Shown here: positions 57,041-64,000 of the stretch, piece after piece
How the letters are laid out: each line of letters begins with the position of its first letter
Numbering within the stretch: the stretch's first letter is position 1
Source: Corallibacter vietnamensis
Lineage (GTDB): Bacteria > Bacteroidota > Bacteroidia > Flavobacteriales > Flavobacteriaceae
Assembly (NCBI RefSeq): GCF_039537875.1
Contig: NZ_BAABBI010000001.1
Span: 1,178,001-1,242,000, forward strand
DNA length: 64,000 nucleotides
Direction of reading: 5' to 3'
Position numbers and translations under genes: made by a program
Notes under the pieces: generated by a model
Seen by the model: only the letters and a program-made list of their open reading frames with translations
What the model was told of the DNA's origin: nothing
Databases searched by the model: none

Positions 57041-57862
57041 ATGCAGCAAATAATAAATTTCATAATAAGAAACAAAATCGTTTTGTTATACTTATTGCTG
57101 TTTTCCATATCGTTGTTTTTTACAATACAAACTCACTCTTATCATAAAAGTAAGTTTGTAAATTCAGCAAATTTTTTGTCAGGAGGCATTTATGGTTCTG
57201 TAAACGATGTTAGTGAGTACTTTAATTTAAAGTCTCAAAACCAATTGCTGCAAGAAGAGAACAATTACTTACGCTCTTTAGTTTATAACACTACAGATAC
57301 GCTAGCAAAGCCTTTTTTAGATACCATTCAATCAGGAGCAACTTATAAGTTTACACCTGCTATTGTTATAAAAAACAGCTATTCTGCAACCAATAATATG
57401 CTTACTATAAATAAAGGTGCACGCGATAGTATAAAGCAAGATTTAGGAGTTATAACATCTAAAGGTATTCTTGGTATCGTAGATAATACCAGTAACAAAT
57501 ACGCAACAGTTATTTCTATATTAAATACAAAAAGCAGAATTAGTGCTCAATTAAAGAAAACCAATCATTTTGGTTCTTTAGTTTGGGATACAAAATCACC
57601 CAACATAATTCAGTTGCAGGAGATACAAAAAATAGCACCTGTAAAAAAGGGAGATACAATAGTCACTTCAGGATTGTCGTCTATTTTTCCTAAAAACATC
57701 CCTATTGGTACCGTGCAGTCTTTCAATCTAGATGTTGCAGAAAACTATTACATAATTAATGTGAAATTATTTAATGATATGACCAATATAGAACATGTCT
57801 ATGTCATAGAAAATAAGGATGCTTCTGAAATAAATAGCCTTTTAAACGCTACAAATGAGTAA
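57041..57862 (+). CDS. mreC: Rod-shape-determining protein MreC
   Basis: A 273-residue protein with a short cytoplasmic start, one membrane helix (about 9-28, KIVLLYLLLFSISLFFTIQT), a coiled coil (LKSQNQLLQEENNYLRSLVY) and two small beta barrels (INKGARDSIKQDLGVITSKG, SSIFPKNIPIGTVQSF). It links MreB to penicillin-binding proteins in the periplasm. Starts 9 bp after mreB and overlaps mreD by 8 bp. Confidence 0.95.
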   Translation: MQQIINFIIRNKIVLLYLLLFSISLFFTIQTHSYHKSKFVNSANFLSGGIYGSVNDVSEYFNLKSQNQLLQEENNYLRSLVYNTTDTLAKPFLDTIQSGATYKFTPAIVIKNSYSATNNMLTINKGARDSIKQDLGVITSKGILGIVDNTSNKYATVISILNTKSRISAQLKKTNHFGSLVWDTKSPNIIQLQEIQKIAPVKKGDTIVTSGLSSIFPKNIPIGTVQSFNLDVAENYYIINVKLFNDMTNIEHVYVIENKDASEINSLLNATNE

Positions 57863-58358
57863 TAATATTGTAGGTCATATAGTGCGTTTTTTAGTGTTAA
57901 TACTTCTACAAGTGTTGGTGCTAAATCATATTAATTTTTTGGGACACATAAACCCATATCTCTACATATTGTTTATTATACTATATCCTACAGCCAATAA
58001 TAGAGCGACGTTTTTGTTGTTGAGCTTCTTGTTAGGTATTACGATTGATATGTTTTCAGATTCTGGAGGAGTACATGCCGCTGCAGCAGTTACTATTGCT
58101 TTTATAAGACCTGTAGTGCTAAAATTTTCATTTGGCTCGGTATATGAACACCAAACTATGCGTTTTGGAAATGTTGAGTTTGGTAGTATGTTTACATATA
58201 TAACAATACTTACAATCGTTCATCATTTTATCTTGTTTTCACTTGAAGTTTTTAACGTTTTAGAAATAATTTTAATACTTAAAAAAACGTTATTCTCAAG
58301 TATATTCACTATACTATTATGTATTATCACAAATATCATTTTTAGTAGAAGACATTAA
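57855..58358 (+). CDS. mreD: Rod-shape-determining protein MreD
   Basis: A 167-residue inner-membrane protein with about five helices, of typical MreD character (VLVLNHINFLGHINPYLYIL, LLSFLLGITIDMFSDSGG, HAAAAVTIAFIRPVVLKFSF). Sequence is poorly conserved in this family; the call rests on context as well. It overlaps mreC and abuts the gene for penicillin-binding protein 2 (next base). Confidence 0.92.
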   Translation: MSNNIVGHIVRFLVLILLQVLVLNHINFLGHINPYLYILFIILYPTANNRATFLLLSFLLGITIDMFSDSGGVHAAAAVTIAFIRPVVLKFSFGSVYEHQTMRFGNVEFGSMFTYITILTIVHHFILFSLEVFNVLEIILILKKTLFSSIFTILLCIITNIIFSRRH

Positions 58359-60287
58359 ATGAGACAATTTTTACTTTTTTTTTCAATACTAGCAGTAGGT
58401 TTAACCTTCTTGGCAAGACTTTTTTATCTTCAAGTTTATAACTCTGAAGCCCATAATTTATTTGAAGATAACGCTATCAGAAAGGTGTTCGACTATCCTA
58501 AAAGAGGTTATGTTTATGATAGAAATGGAAAACTTTTAGTCTCTAATCAACCATCATATGATGTTATGATTATTCCAAGAGAAGTAAAGGCTTTAGATAC
58601 GTTAGAGTTTTGTTCTTTATTAAAGATAGACAAGGCTCAATTCCTTAAAACTTATGAGCGTGCTTACCGTTACTCTCCACGACTTCCTTATGTTTTTGTA
58701 TCGCATTTATCAAAGGAAGATTATGCGGTTTTACAAGAAAAAATGCATAAGTATGAAGGATTTTATATTCAAAAACGTTCATTAAGAGATTATCAAACAT
58801 CAGTCGGAGCTAATGTTTTAGGATTCATTGCAGAAGTTAATCAAGGACAAATTAAAGAAAACCCATATTATAGAATGGGAGATTTGATTGGAAAACAAGG
58901 TGTAGAACTTTCTTACGAGGAAGCATTGCGAGGTGTAAAAGGTATAAAGTTTATCCAAAAAGATCGTTTTAATCGAGATATAGGTCCTTATAAAGAAGGA
59001 AAATATGACACCATTCCACAACAAGGAAAAGACATAAAAATAACTATAGATACACAGTTGCAAGAATATGGTGAGTTATTGATGCGCAATAAAAAGGGAG
59101 GTATTGTAGCTATAGAACCTAAAACAGGAGAAATCCTTTCATTAGTGTCAGCTCCTTCTTACGATCCTAATTTATTGGTAGGAAGAAAACGCTCAAAAAA
59201 TTACACAAAGCTTTACAGAGATAGTATTCATTTGCCTCTTATAGATAAAGGTCTTTTACGTGTTCATGAACCAGGATCACCATTTAAAGCTTTGGTGGCG
59301 TTAGCGGCGCTTCAAGAAAAAGCGATTAGTCCAGAAACATCGGTTACTTGTACAGGTGTTTATCATTATGGAAGACGAGGAAAAATGGGATGCCATTGTG
59401 GTGGTGGCGTTAGAGATTTAAGAAAAGGAATTGCTAAATCATGTAACTCTTACTTTGCTACAGCTTTTAGAAGAACGATAGATTTGTATCCTGATGCTAG
59501 TAAATCAATGGATAAATGGAGTGATCATATTAAAAGTTTTGGGTTAGGTCAATATTTAGGAACAGATTTGCCTATCGGAAAAAAAGGTAATATTCCTAAC
59601 GGTTCGTATTATGATAAATGGTATCCTGATTTTAATTGGGGTGCGACCACAGTTATCTCTAACTCTATAGGGCAAGGCGAAATATTAGTAACACCTATTC
59701 ATTTAGCTAATATGACAGCTGCTATTGCCAATAGGGGTTATTATTATACACCACACATTATAAAATCAATAGGGGAAGAGCCAATAGATAAACAGTTTAC
59801 AAAAATTCATCATACAACTATAGATAAAAAATATTTTGACCCTGTAATAGAAGGTCTTTATGATGTTTACAAGCCAGGAGGAACGGCCAATTTTCTTAAA
59901 ATCCCTGATATTGAAATTTGTGGTAAAACAGGAACAGCAGAAAACTTCACAATGATTGATAGTGTAAGAACACAATTAACAGATCATTCGCTGTTTGTTG
60001 CTTTTGCTCCAAAAGATGATCCTAAAATAGCCATAGCTGTTTTTGTTGAAAACGGGCATTATGGGTCTATATATGCTGGAAGAATAGCAAGTTTAATGAT
60101 AGAAAAATATATCAAAGGACACACAACAAGAAAAGATTTAGAAAATTGGGTGCTAACACGCAGTCTTGAGTTTGAGTACCAAAAACCTTATTCTGGAGCT
60201 CCTTTTACTATAAACGATAGAAGAGAAGAAGTTGTGCCAATGCCTGAATTTTCTGTAGGAAACAATCAACAAAAACATCTTGATTAA
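58359..60287 (+). CDS. mrdA: Penicillin-binding protein 2 (peptidoglycan transpeptidase)
   Basis: A 642-residue class B PBP with one N-terminal membrane helix, dimerisation domain (FDYPKRGYVYDRNGKLLVSN) and transpeptidase domain. Active-site boxes: SPFK (in HEPGSPFKALVALA), SCNSYF and KTGTAEN. It cross-links new peptidoglycan during elongation, as partner of RodA, whose gene starts on the last base of this one. An insertion GRRGKMGCHCGGGVRD (about residue 345) carries two Cys, which could form a disulfide. Confidence 0.96.
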   Translation: MRQFLLFFSILAVGLTFLARLFYLQVYNSEAHNLFEDNAIRKVFDYPKRGYVYDRNGKLLVSNQPSYDVMIIPREVKALDTLEFCSLLKIDKAQFLKTYERAYRYSPRLPYVFVSHLSKEDYAVLQEKMHKYEGFYIQKRSLRDYQTSVGANVLGFIAEVNQGQIKENPYYRMGDLIGKQGVELSYEEALRGVKGIKFIQKDRFNRDIGPYKEGKYDTIPQQGKDIKITIDTQLQEYGELLMRNKKGGIVAIEPKTGEILSLVSAPSYDPNLLVGRKRSKNYTKLYRDSIHLPLIDKGLLRVHEPGSPFKALVALAALQEKAISPETSVTCTGVYHYGRRGKMGCHCGGGVRDLRKGIAKSCNSYFATAFRRTIDLYPDASKSMDKWSDHIKSFGLGQYLGTDLPIGKKGNIPNGSYYDKWYPDFNWGATTVISNSIGQGEILVTPIHLANMTAAIANRGYYYTPHIIKSIGEEPIDKQFTKIHHTTIDKKYFDPVIEGLYDVYKPGGTANFLKIPDIEICGKTGTAENFTMIDSVRTQLTDHSLFVAFAPKDDPKIAIAVFVENGHYGSIYAGRIASLMIEKYIKGHTTRKDLENWVLTRSLEFEYQKPYSGAPFTINDRREEVVPMPEFSVGNNQQKHLD

Positions 60288-61561
60288 TGAGGCAAACAGA
60301 TAAATACTTTAAGTTTGATTGGATTACCATTATCTTATTCTTATTACTAGTAGGATTTGGTTGGTTAAATATTTTATCTGCTTCACATACAGGAGAAACG
60401 ATAGATTATTTAGATTTTTCGCAACCTTATGGTAAACAGCTTATTTTTATAATGCTTACGGTTATTCTTATTATTTTAATACTATCTATAGAAGCCAAAT
60501 TTTATGAACGTTTTTCTAGTGTTATTTATTTGATATCTATGCTGTCTCTTGTGGGATTATTCATTTTTGGTAAAAACGTTAATGGAGCCACATCTTGGTA
60601 TGCCATAGGAGGAATGACCTTACAACCTAGTGAATTTGCAAAAGCAGCCACAGCACTAGCCGTAGCAAAATATATTAGTGATTTACACACCGATATGAAA
60701 ACACTCAAAGATCAAGTCAGGCTTTGTGTAATAATAGCTATTCCTGCTATATTAATTTTGTTTCAGAATGATGCGGGAAGTACCATTGTTTACGGTTCGT
60801 TTTTCTTTGTTTTATATAGAGAAGGTTTGCCTAAACTTTATCTTATAATTTTTGTGCTTCTTGCTGCTATATCAGTTTTGGCCTTAAAGTTTGGGGCAAT
60901 TATAGCCTCAATAGGAGCTTTGGTGGTTATTTTTGCACATCATTTCTTAAGAAAAAAGAAGCCTGCTTTCATTCAGCCTATATTCTTTGTTTTAGTAAGT
61001 GTAGGTATAGCTATTGGTGTTAAGTTTTTTTATCAAAATATATTGCAACCACATCAACAAGATAGAATTAGTCTTTGGTTAAGGTTAGAGAAAGATCCAC
61101 AAAAAATTGAAAAAATGAGGCGTGATATCTTGTACAATTTATATGAATCTGAAAAAGCAATTAGTTCTGGAGGTGTTACAGGTAAAGGTTTTTTAGAAGG
61201 AACAAGAACTACAGGTAAGTTTGTTCCTGAGCAACATACAGATTATATATTTAGTACTGTTGGTGAAGAATGGGGCTTTTTAGGAAGCGCTATGGTTGTT
61301 ATCGTATTTGTTTTTTTATTATTAAGAATATTACATCTTTCCGAACTTCAAAAATCGCAGTTTAGCCGGGTTTATGGCTACAGTGTAGCGACAATATTGT
61401 TTTTTCATTTTATGATTAACATAGGAATGGTTATGGGACTTATTCCTACCATAGGAATCCCATTGCCCTTTTTTAGTTATGGCGGATCTGGATTATGGGG
61501 ATTTACAATTTTGTTATTTATTTTTATCAAATTAGATTCAAATAGAATCAACGAGTGGTAA
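60287..61561 (+). CDS. rodA: Rod-shape-determining protein RodA (SEDS glycosyltransferase)
   Basis: A 424-residue polytopic membrane protein of the SEDS family that polymerises glycan strands. Markers: LNILSASHTGETIDYLDFSQ, GATSWYAIGGMTLQPSEFAK, FQNDAGSTIVYGSFFFV, TTGKFVPEQHTDYIFSTVGE (EWGF next) and PTIGIPLPFFSYGGSGLWGF. It has an enlarged periplasmic loop around residues 255-310. Its start overlaps the pbp2 stop. End of the mre operon; no clear terminator follows. Confidence 0.96.
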   Translation: MRQTDKYFKFDWITIILFLLLVGFGWLNILSASHTGETIDYLDFSQPYGKQLIFIMLTVILIILILSIEAKFYERFSSVIYLISMLSLVGLFIFGKNVNGATSWYAIGGMTLQPSEFAKAATALAVAKYISDLHTDMKTLKDQVRLCVIIAIPAILILFQNDAGSTIVYGSFFFVLYREGLPKLYLIIFVLLAAISVLALKFGAIIASIGALVVIFAHHFLRKKKPAFIQPIFFVLVSVGIAIGVKFFYQNILQPHQQDRISLWLRLEKDPQKIEKMRRDILYNLYESEKAISSGGVTGKGFLEGTRTTGKFVPEQHTDYIFSTVGEEWGFLGSAMVVIVFVFLLLRILHLSELQKSQFSRVYGYSVATILFFHFMINIGMVMGLIPTIGIPLPFFSYGGSGLWGFTILLFIFIKLDSNRINEW

Positions 61562-62134
61562 TAGGTTTCTCTTCACTTGTTTTCCCAAAAATTATGTGAC
61601 TTTCTTTAGTAAGTAGTGTCTTATAAATATTACTAAATTAATAATAAGGTTTGATTTAGACTATGGTAAAAACGGCTTGAACTAAAAAAATAATATTTAG
61701 AACAGCATCTGGAGTTGTAGCGGTAATAATAATTACCCATTTTACATACTGTATGGTAAATTAAATAACTATGAAATTAGGTTTTATATTAATAACAGCT
61801 TTTTTTTATTTATTTGTTTGTTTTTTTTCCTTTAAAAAAGAGGTTTAAATACTTTTTTTTAGCATTCAGTCTATTGATTTTTTTAACCTGTATTTTTACA
61901 GAAATTGAAAAATGTAAGTCTTACCTGATTTTTCTATTGTATTTACCACTATTAATATTAGGTATATATAAAAACAAAATCTTTAAATAAAAATACGTAA
62001 CAATTTGTATAAACAATAGAGGTTTGATCGCAAGCTTGAATTTTTTTATGTGATTATAAAATTTTTAGCAGATATAATGTTAATAGCAGTAAATCCCTCT
62101 ACTGATTCTACACTAAAAAATTTAATTATTAGAT
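61562..62134. other. 573-bp gap between rodA and aqpZ
   Basis: Very AT-rich DNA. Apart from the possible broken small membrane-protein gene at 61771-61990 I see no ORF, RNA or strong hairpin. A short stretch before aqpZ (62040-62134) should hold its promoter, but there is no clean TAnnTTTG. Confidence 0.5.
61771..61990 (+). pseudogene. Possible small two-helix membrane protein, frameshifted
   Basis: ATG 61771 opens MKLGFILITAFFYLFVCFFS, which stops at 61846-61848 (TAA after KKEV). Shifting by one base in the poly-T/poly-A region (61821-61840) gives a frame that continues KKRFKYFFLAFSLLIFLTCI, then FTEIEKCKSYLIFLLYLPLL and ILGIYKNKIFK to a stop at 61988-61990. Together they would form a protein of about 72 residues with two or three membrane helices. 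It may be a decayed gene, a sequencing error in a homopolymer, or chance in AT-rich DNA. Confidence 0.3.
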
Positions 62135-62827
62135 ATGAAAAAAAAATTATTGGCAGAATGTATAGGAACCTTCTGGTTAGTTTTAGGTGGTTGTGGTAGC
62201 GCTGTTTTAGCTGCAGGTATTCCAGATTTAGGAATTGGTTTCTTGGGCGTAGCACTTGCTTTTGGATTAACGGTTTTAACAGGTATTTATGCACTGGGGC
62301 ATATTTCTGGAGGTCATTTTAATCCTGCGGTTTCTGTAGGATTATGTATTGGTGGCCGTTTTGATATAAGTGAATTACCAGGGTATATTATATCGCAAAT
62401 TATCGGAGCTATTTTAGGAGCTTGTGTTATTTATATTATAGCAAGCGGCGTTAGTGGTTTTTCTTTATCTAACGGTTTTGCTGCTAATGGGTATGGTGAG
62501 CATTCTCCTTTTGGTTATGATATGACATCGGCTTTAGTTTGTGAGTTTGTTATGACTTTTATGTTTTTAATTGTTATTCTAGGTGCAACACACAAAAATG
62601 CTTCTAAAGGCTTCGCAGGTTTATCTATAGGGCTTGCACTAACGCTAATTCATTTAATAAGTATACCCATTACAAATACTTCTGTAAATCCAGCACGAAG
62701 TACAAGTCAGGCGCTGTTTGTTGGAGGTTGGGCTATTGAGCAGTTATGGTTGTTTTGGTTAGCACCTATTGCAGGTGCAATTTTAGCAGGATTTATGTAT
62801 AGATTTATCACGCAAGATAAAGCCTAA
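62135..62827 (+). CDS. aqpZ: Aquaporin Z (water channel)
   Basis: A 230-residue MIP-family protein with six membrane helices and both half-helices: ISGGHFNPAVSVGLCIGG (first NPA) and ITNTSVNPARSTSQALF (second NPA with the selectivity-filter Arg). His in the filter position is consistent with a water-selective channel (AqpZ type) rather than a glycerol facilitator. The N-terminus (KLLAECIGTFWLVLGGCGSA) is typical. Single gene with terminator. Confidence 0.95.
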   Translation: MKKKLLAECIGTFWLVLGGCGSAVLAAGIPDLGIGFLGVALAFGLTVLTGIYALGHISGGHFNPAVSVGLCIGGRFDISELPGYIISQIIGAILGACVIYIIASGVSGFSLSNGFAANGYGEHSPFGYDMTSALVCEFVMTFMFLIVILGATHKNASKGFAGLSIGLALTLIHLISIPITNTSVNPARSTSQALFVGGWAIEQLWLFWLAPIAGAILAGFMYRFITQDKA

Positions 62828-62845
62828 AGGGATTAATGATTGAAT

Positions 62846-62877
62846 AAAAAAAGCACATATTAATATGTGCTTTTTTT
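62846..62877. terminator. Bidirectional terminator between aqpZ and gldC
   Basis: A perfect 32-bp palindrome centred on ATTAAT (AAAAAAGCACATATTAATAT and complement) with T-runs on both strands. Confidence 0.88.
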
Positions 62878-62884
62878 ATTCTAA

Positions 62885-63220
62885 TTACTGTTTTTTAAGT
62901 TCTAGCTTTTCAGCAAAATAATCACAAAAATCTTTCATAGTTGCTGTCATTTTTTCATCCTGTGTTGCTCTGTGAAAGGTATTACTCATAGCTACCAAGG
63001 TTTGGTGAAAAAACACTTTCATTTCGTCTACAGGCATATCTTTTGTCCATAAATCAATTCTAAGTGTTTCTTGAGCTTTACTATCCCAAACAGAAAGAAG
63101 CATAGCTTTAGCTTCTTCATTGCTAATGCCGCCATCTTCAGCTGTCCAAAAAAGTTTTTCAGGAACTTTATTATCGTCTAGTTTTACTTTTAGTTCTATA
63201 GTTGAGGTTTTATTTGCCAT
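62885..63220 (-). CDS. gldC: Gliding motility protein GldC
   Basis: A 111-residue cytoplasmic protein. The sequence (STIELKVKLDDNKVPEKLFW, TAEDGGISNEEAKAMLLSVW, DSKAQETLRIDLWTKDMPVD) is that of GldC, which improves gliding but is not essential for it in Flavobacterium johnsoniae. It starts 5 bp after the gldB stop, the known gldB-gldC order. Its stop lies 8 bp from the terminator shared with aqpZ. Confidence 0.95.
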   Translation of the reverse strand: MANKTSTIELKVKLDDNKVPEKLFWTAEDGGISNEEAKAMLLSVWDSKAQETLRIDLWTKDMPVDEMKVFFHQTLVAMSNTFHRATQDEKMTATMKDFCDYFAEKLELKKQ

Positions 63221-63225
63221 AATTA

Positions 63226-64000
63226 TTATTGCTTGTGTGGTTTAAAATTTGCATTGTTAAGAATGTCTTTAGCATCCTTACTTAAAAGGTCTTTTAAAGA
63301 AATATCATTATTATTTACATAGGCTTTAACTATTTGCCAACCTATATACTGTCCTATTTTCCCAGGAGATTCGCTGTCTATTTGCTCTAAATAAAATTTA
63401 GAAAAAGGAGCAGGGTTTATAAACCTATTAGGTAATTTAGAGTTGGTGCTGTATAGTAGTTCGTGTTCTATAAAGTAGCGCCAAATATAGTCTTCGTTTT
63501 CAAACGCCCAACGTAACTCTTCATTGGTGTATCCTATTTTTTCAGCATCAGTAGTATTAGGCAGCATGACATCTTTAAAGTATAATAGCTTTCCATGATA
63601 AATCATTTCATCTAAAAGCGTTTTTCTTTCTTGTTGATATGTGTATTTTTCAGCATAAGCCTTTGCTAGATCAACTGCAATTTGGCTTTTGTTAAAATTC
63701 TTTCTCAAGTATTTTTGTATACCTTGATAAAACTCATGATCACTTCCTAAATAAGTGTCAATTGATATTAAAACAATAGTATCAGTAACAATAACCTTGT
63801 TTCTGTAGTCTACATTTGAGGTTGTTGTTATAACACGAGGTGTTTGAAATTCCGGATAATAATAGCGTAAATGTTTAAATAGCTTCTTTATTTCCTCTTT
63901 TTCAGATGCAAAATTATCAAATACGCGAGCACTTTCTTTGTGTAGTTGTTGTTGGAGCGTGTCTTGTATTTTTTCAGCCCAATAACTGTCTGAATATTTT
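63226..64000 (-). CDS. gldB: Gliding motility lipoprotein GldB (5' end outside the window)
   Basis: The frame is open from the right edge to the stop at 63226, giving 257 visible residues, so the start and lipobox are missing from view. Seen in order: YWAEKIQDTLQQQLHKESAR, HLRYYYPEFQTPRVITTTSN, IVLISIDTYLGSDHEFYQGI, QKYLRKNF, MIYHGKLLYFKDVMLPNT, GYTNEELRWAFENEDYIW, ESPGKIGQYIGWQIVKAYVN. This is GldB, an essential gliding/T9SS protein. A TTG at 63708 inside it is not the start. Confidence 0.93.
   Translation of the reverse strand, partial: KYSDSYWAEKIQDTLQQQLHKESARVFDNFASEKEEIKKLFKHLRYYYPEFQTPRVITTTSNVDYRNKVIVTDTIVLISIDTYLGSDHEFYQGIQKYLRKNFNKSQIAVDLAKAYAEKYTYQQERKTLLDEMIYHGKLLYFKDVMLPNTTDAEKIGYTNEELRWAFENEDYIWRYFIEHELLYSTNSKLPNRFINPAPFSKFYLEQIDSESPGKIGQYIGWQIVKAYVNNNDISLKDLLSKDAKDILNNANFKPHKQ

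Noticed and set aside
63226..63708. A 160-residue protein starting at TTG 63708
   Set aside because: The frame continues upstream without stop to the window edge and the extra part is GldB sequence, so this is an internal codon.

Overview
The window is AT-rich chromosomal DNA from a member of the Flavobacteriaceae (Bacteroidota). The evidence is the gliding genes gldA, gldB and gldC, a type IX secretion (T9SS) sorting tail, exosortase F with its partner protein, two GLPGLI-family proteins, TonB-type outer-membrane proteins with carboxypeptidase-like N-terminal domains, and promoters of the Bacteroidota type (TAnnTTTG at -7, often with TTG or TTTTG about 18-21 bp upstream). No prophage, transposase, rRNA or CRISPR array was seen. 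There is one tRNA (Tyr, GTA).

Layout. 0-10 kb: the start of a probable nucleoside transporter, a bifunctional nuclease, etfA/etfB, pdhB, a large DUF5686-type outer-membrane protein, and soluble plus membrane pyrophosphatases. 10-18 kb: a deoxynucleoside kinase, an unknown exported protein, an OmpR-type two-component system, and divergently from it two GLPGLI proteins and a beta-barrel protein. Three GTTAAC repeats, exactly 10 bp apart, lie in the divergent gap. 18-27 kb: tRNA-Tyr, metK with a structured leader, and a zone of gene decay and structured repeats holding leuB, a leuA stump, an Rrf2-family regulator, cysH with a likely operator, cysE, cysM and a metF stump. 27-31 kb: a PagL-like enzyme, a GIN-domain lipoprotein, a frameshifted XRE regulator, a membrane thioredoxin-fold protein and gldA. 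31-41 kb: an aromatic amino acid operon (pheA, aminotransferase, tyrA, DAHP synthase/chorismate mutase) behind what looks like a classic leader-peptide attenuator, then rsgA, dtd, a MazG-like enzyme, aroA, queA and rlmN. 41-45 kb: a Cys-rich metal-handling cluster. 45-54 kb: a T9SS substrate, polyprenyl synthetase, an ECF sigma factor with membrane and outer-membrane partners, an S15 peptidase, DUF748 and exosortase F genes. 54-64 kb: purH, mreBCD-pbp2-rodA, aquaporin, gldC and gldB.

Most notable observations: (1) a 26-residue leader peptide with nine aromatic residues in an eleven-residue run, a terminator, and a competing antiterminator in front of pheA; (2) two copies of a dispersed structured repeat whose stems differ in sequence but keep their pairing; (3) remnants of leuA (also lacking a metal-binding Asp) and metF, which suggest erosion of amino acid pathways; (4) the two-component/GLPGLI/beta-barrel locus with its phased operator; (5) the HYC_CC_PP/HMA/TonB metal cluster; (6) a DUF748 gene whose natural start seems to be ATC. 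All functions are inferred from sequence reading; no searches were run.
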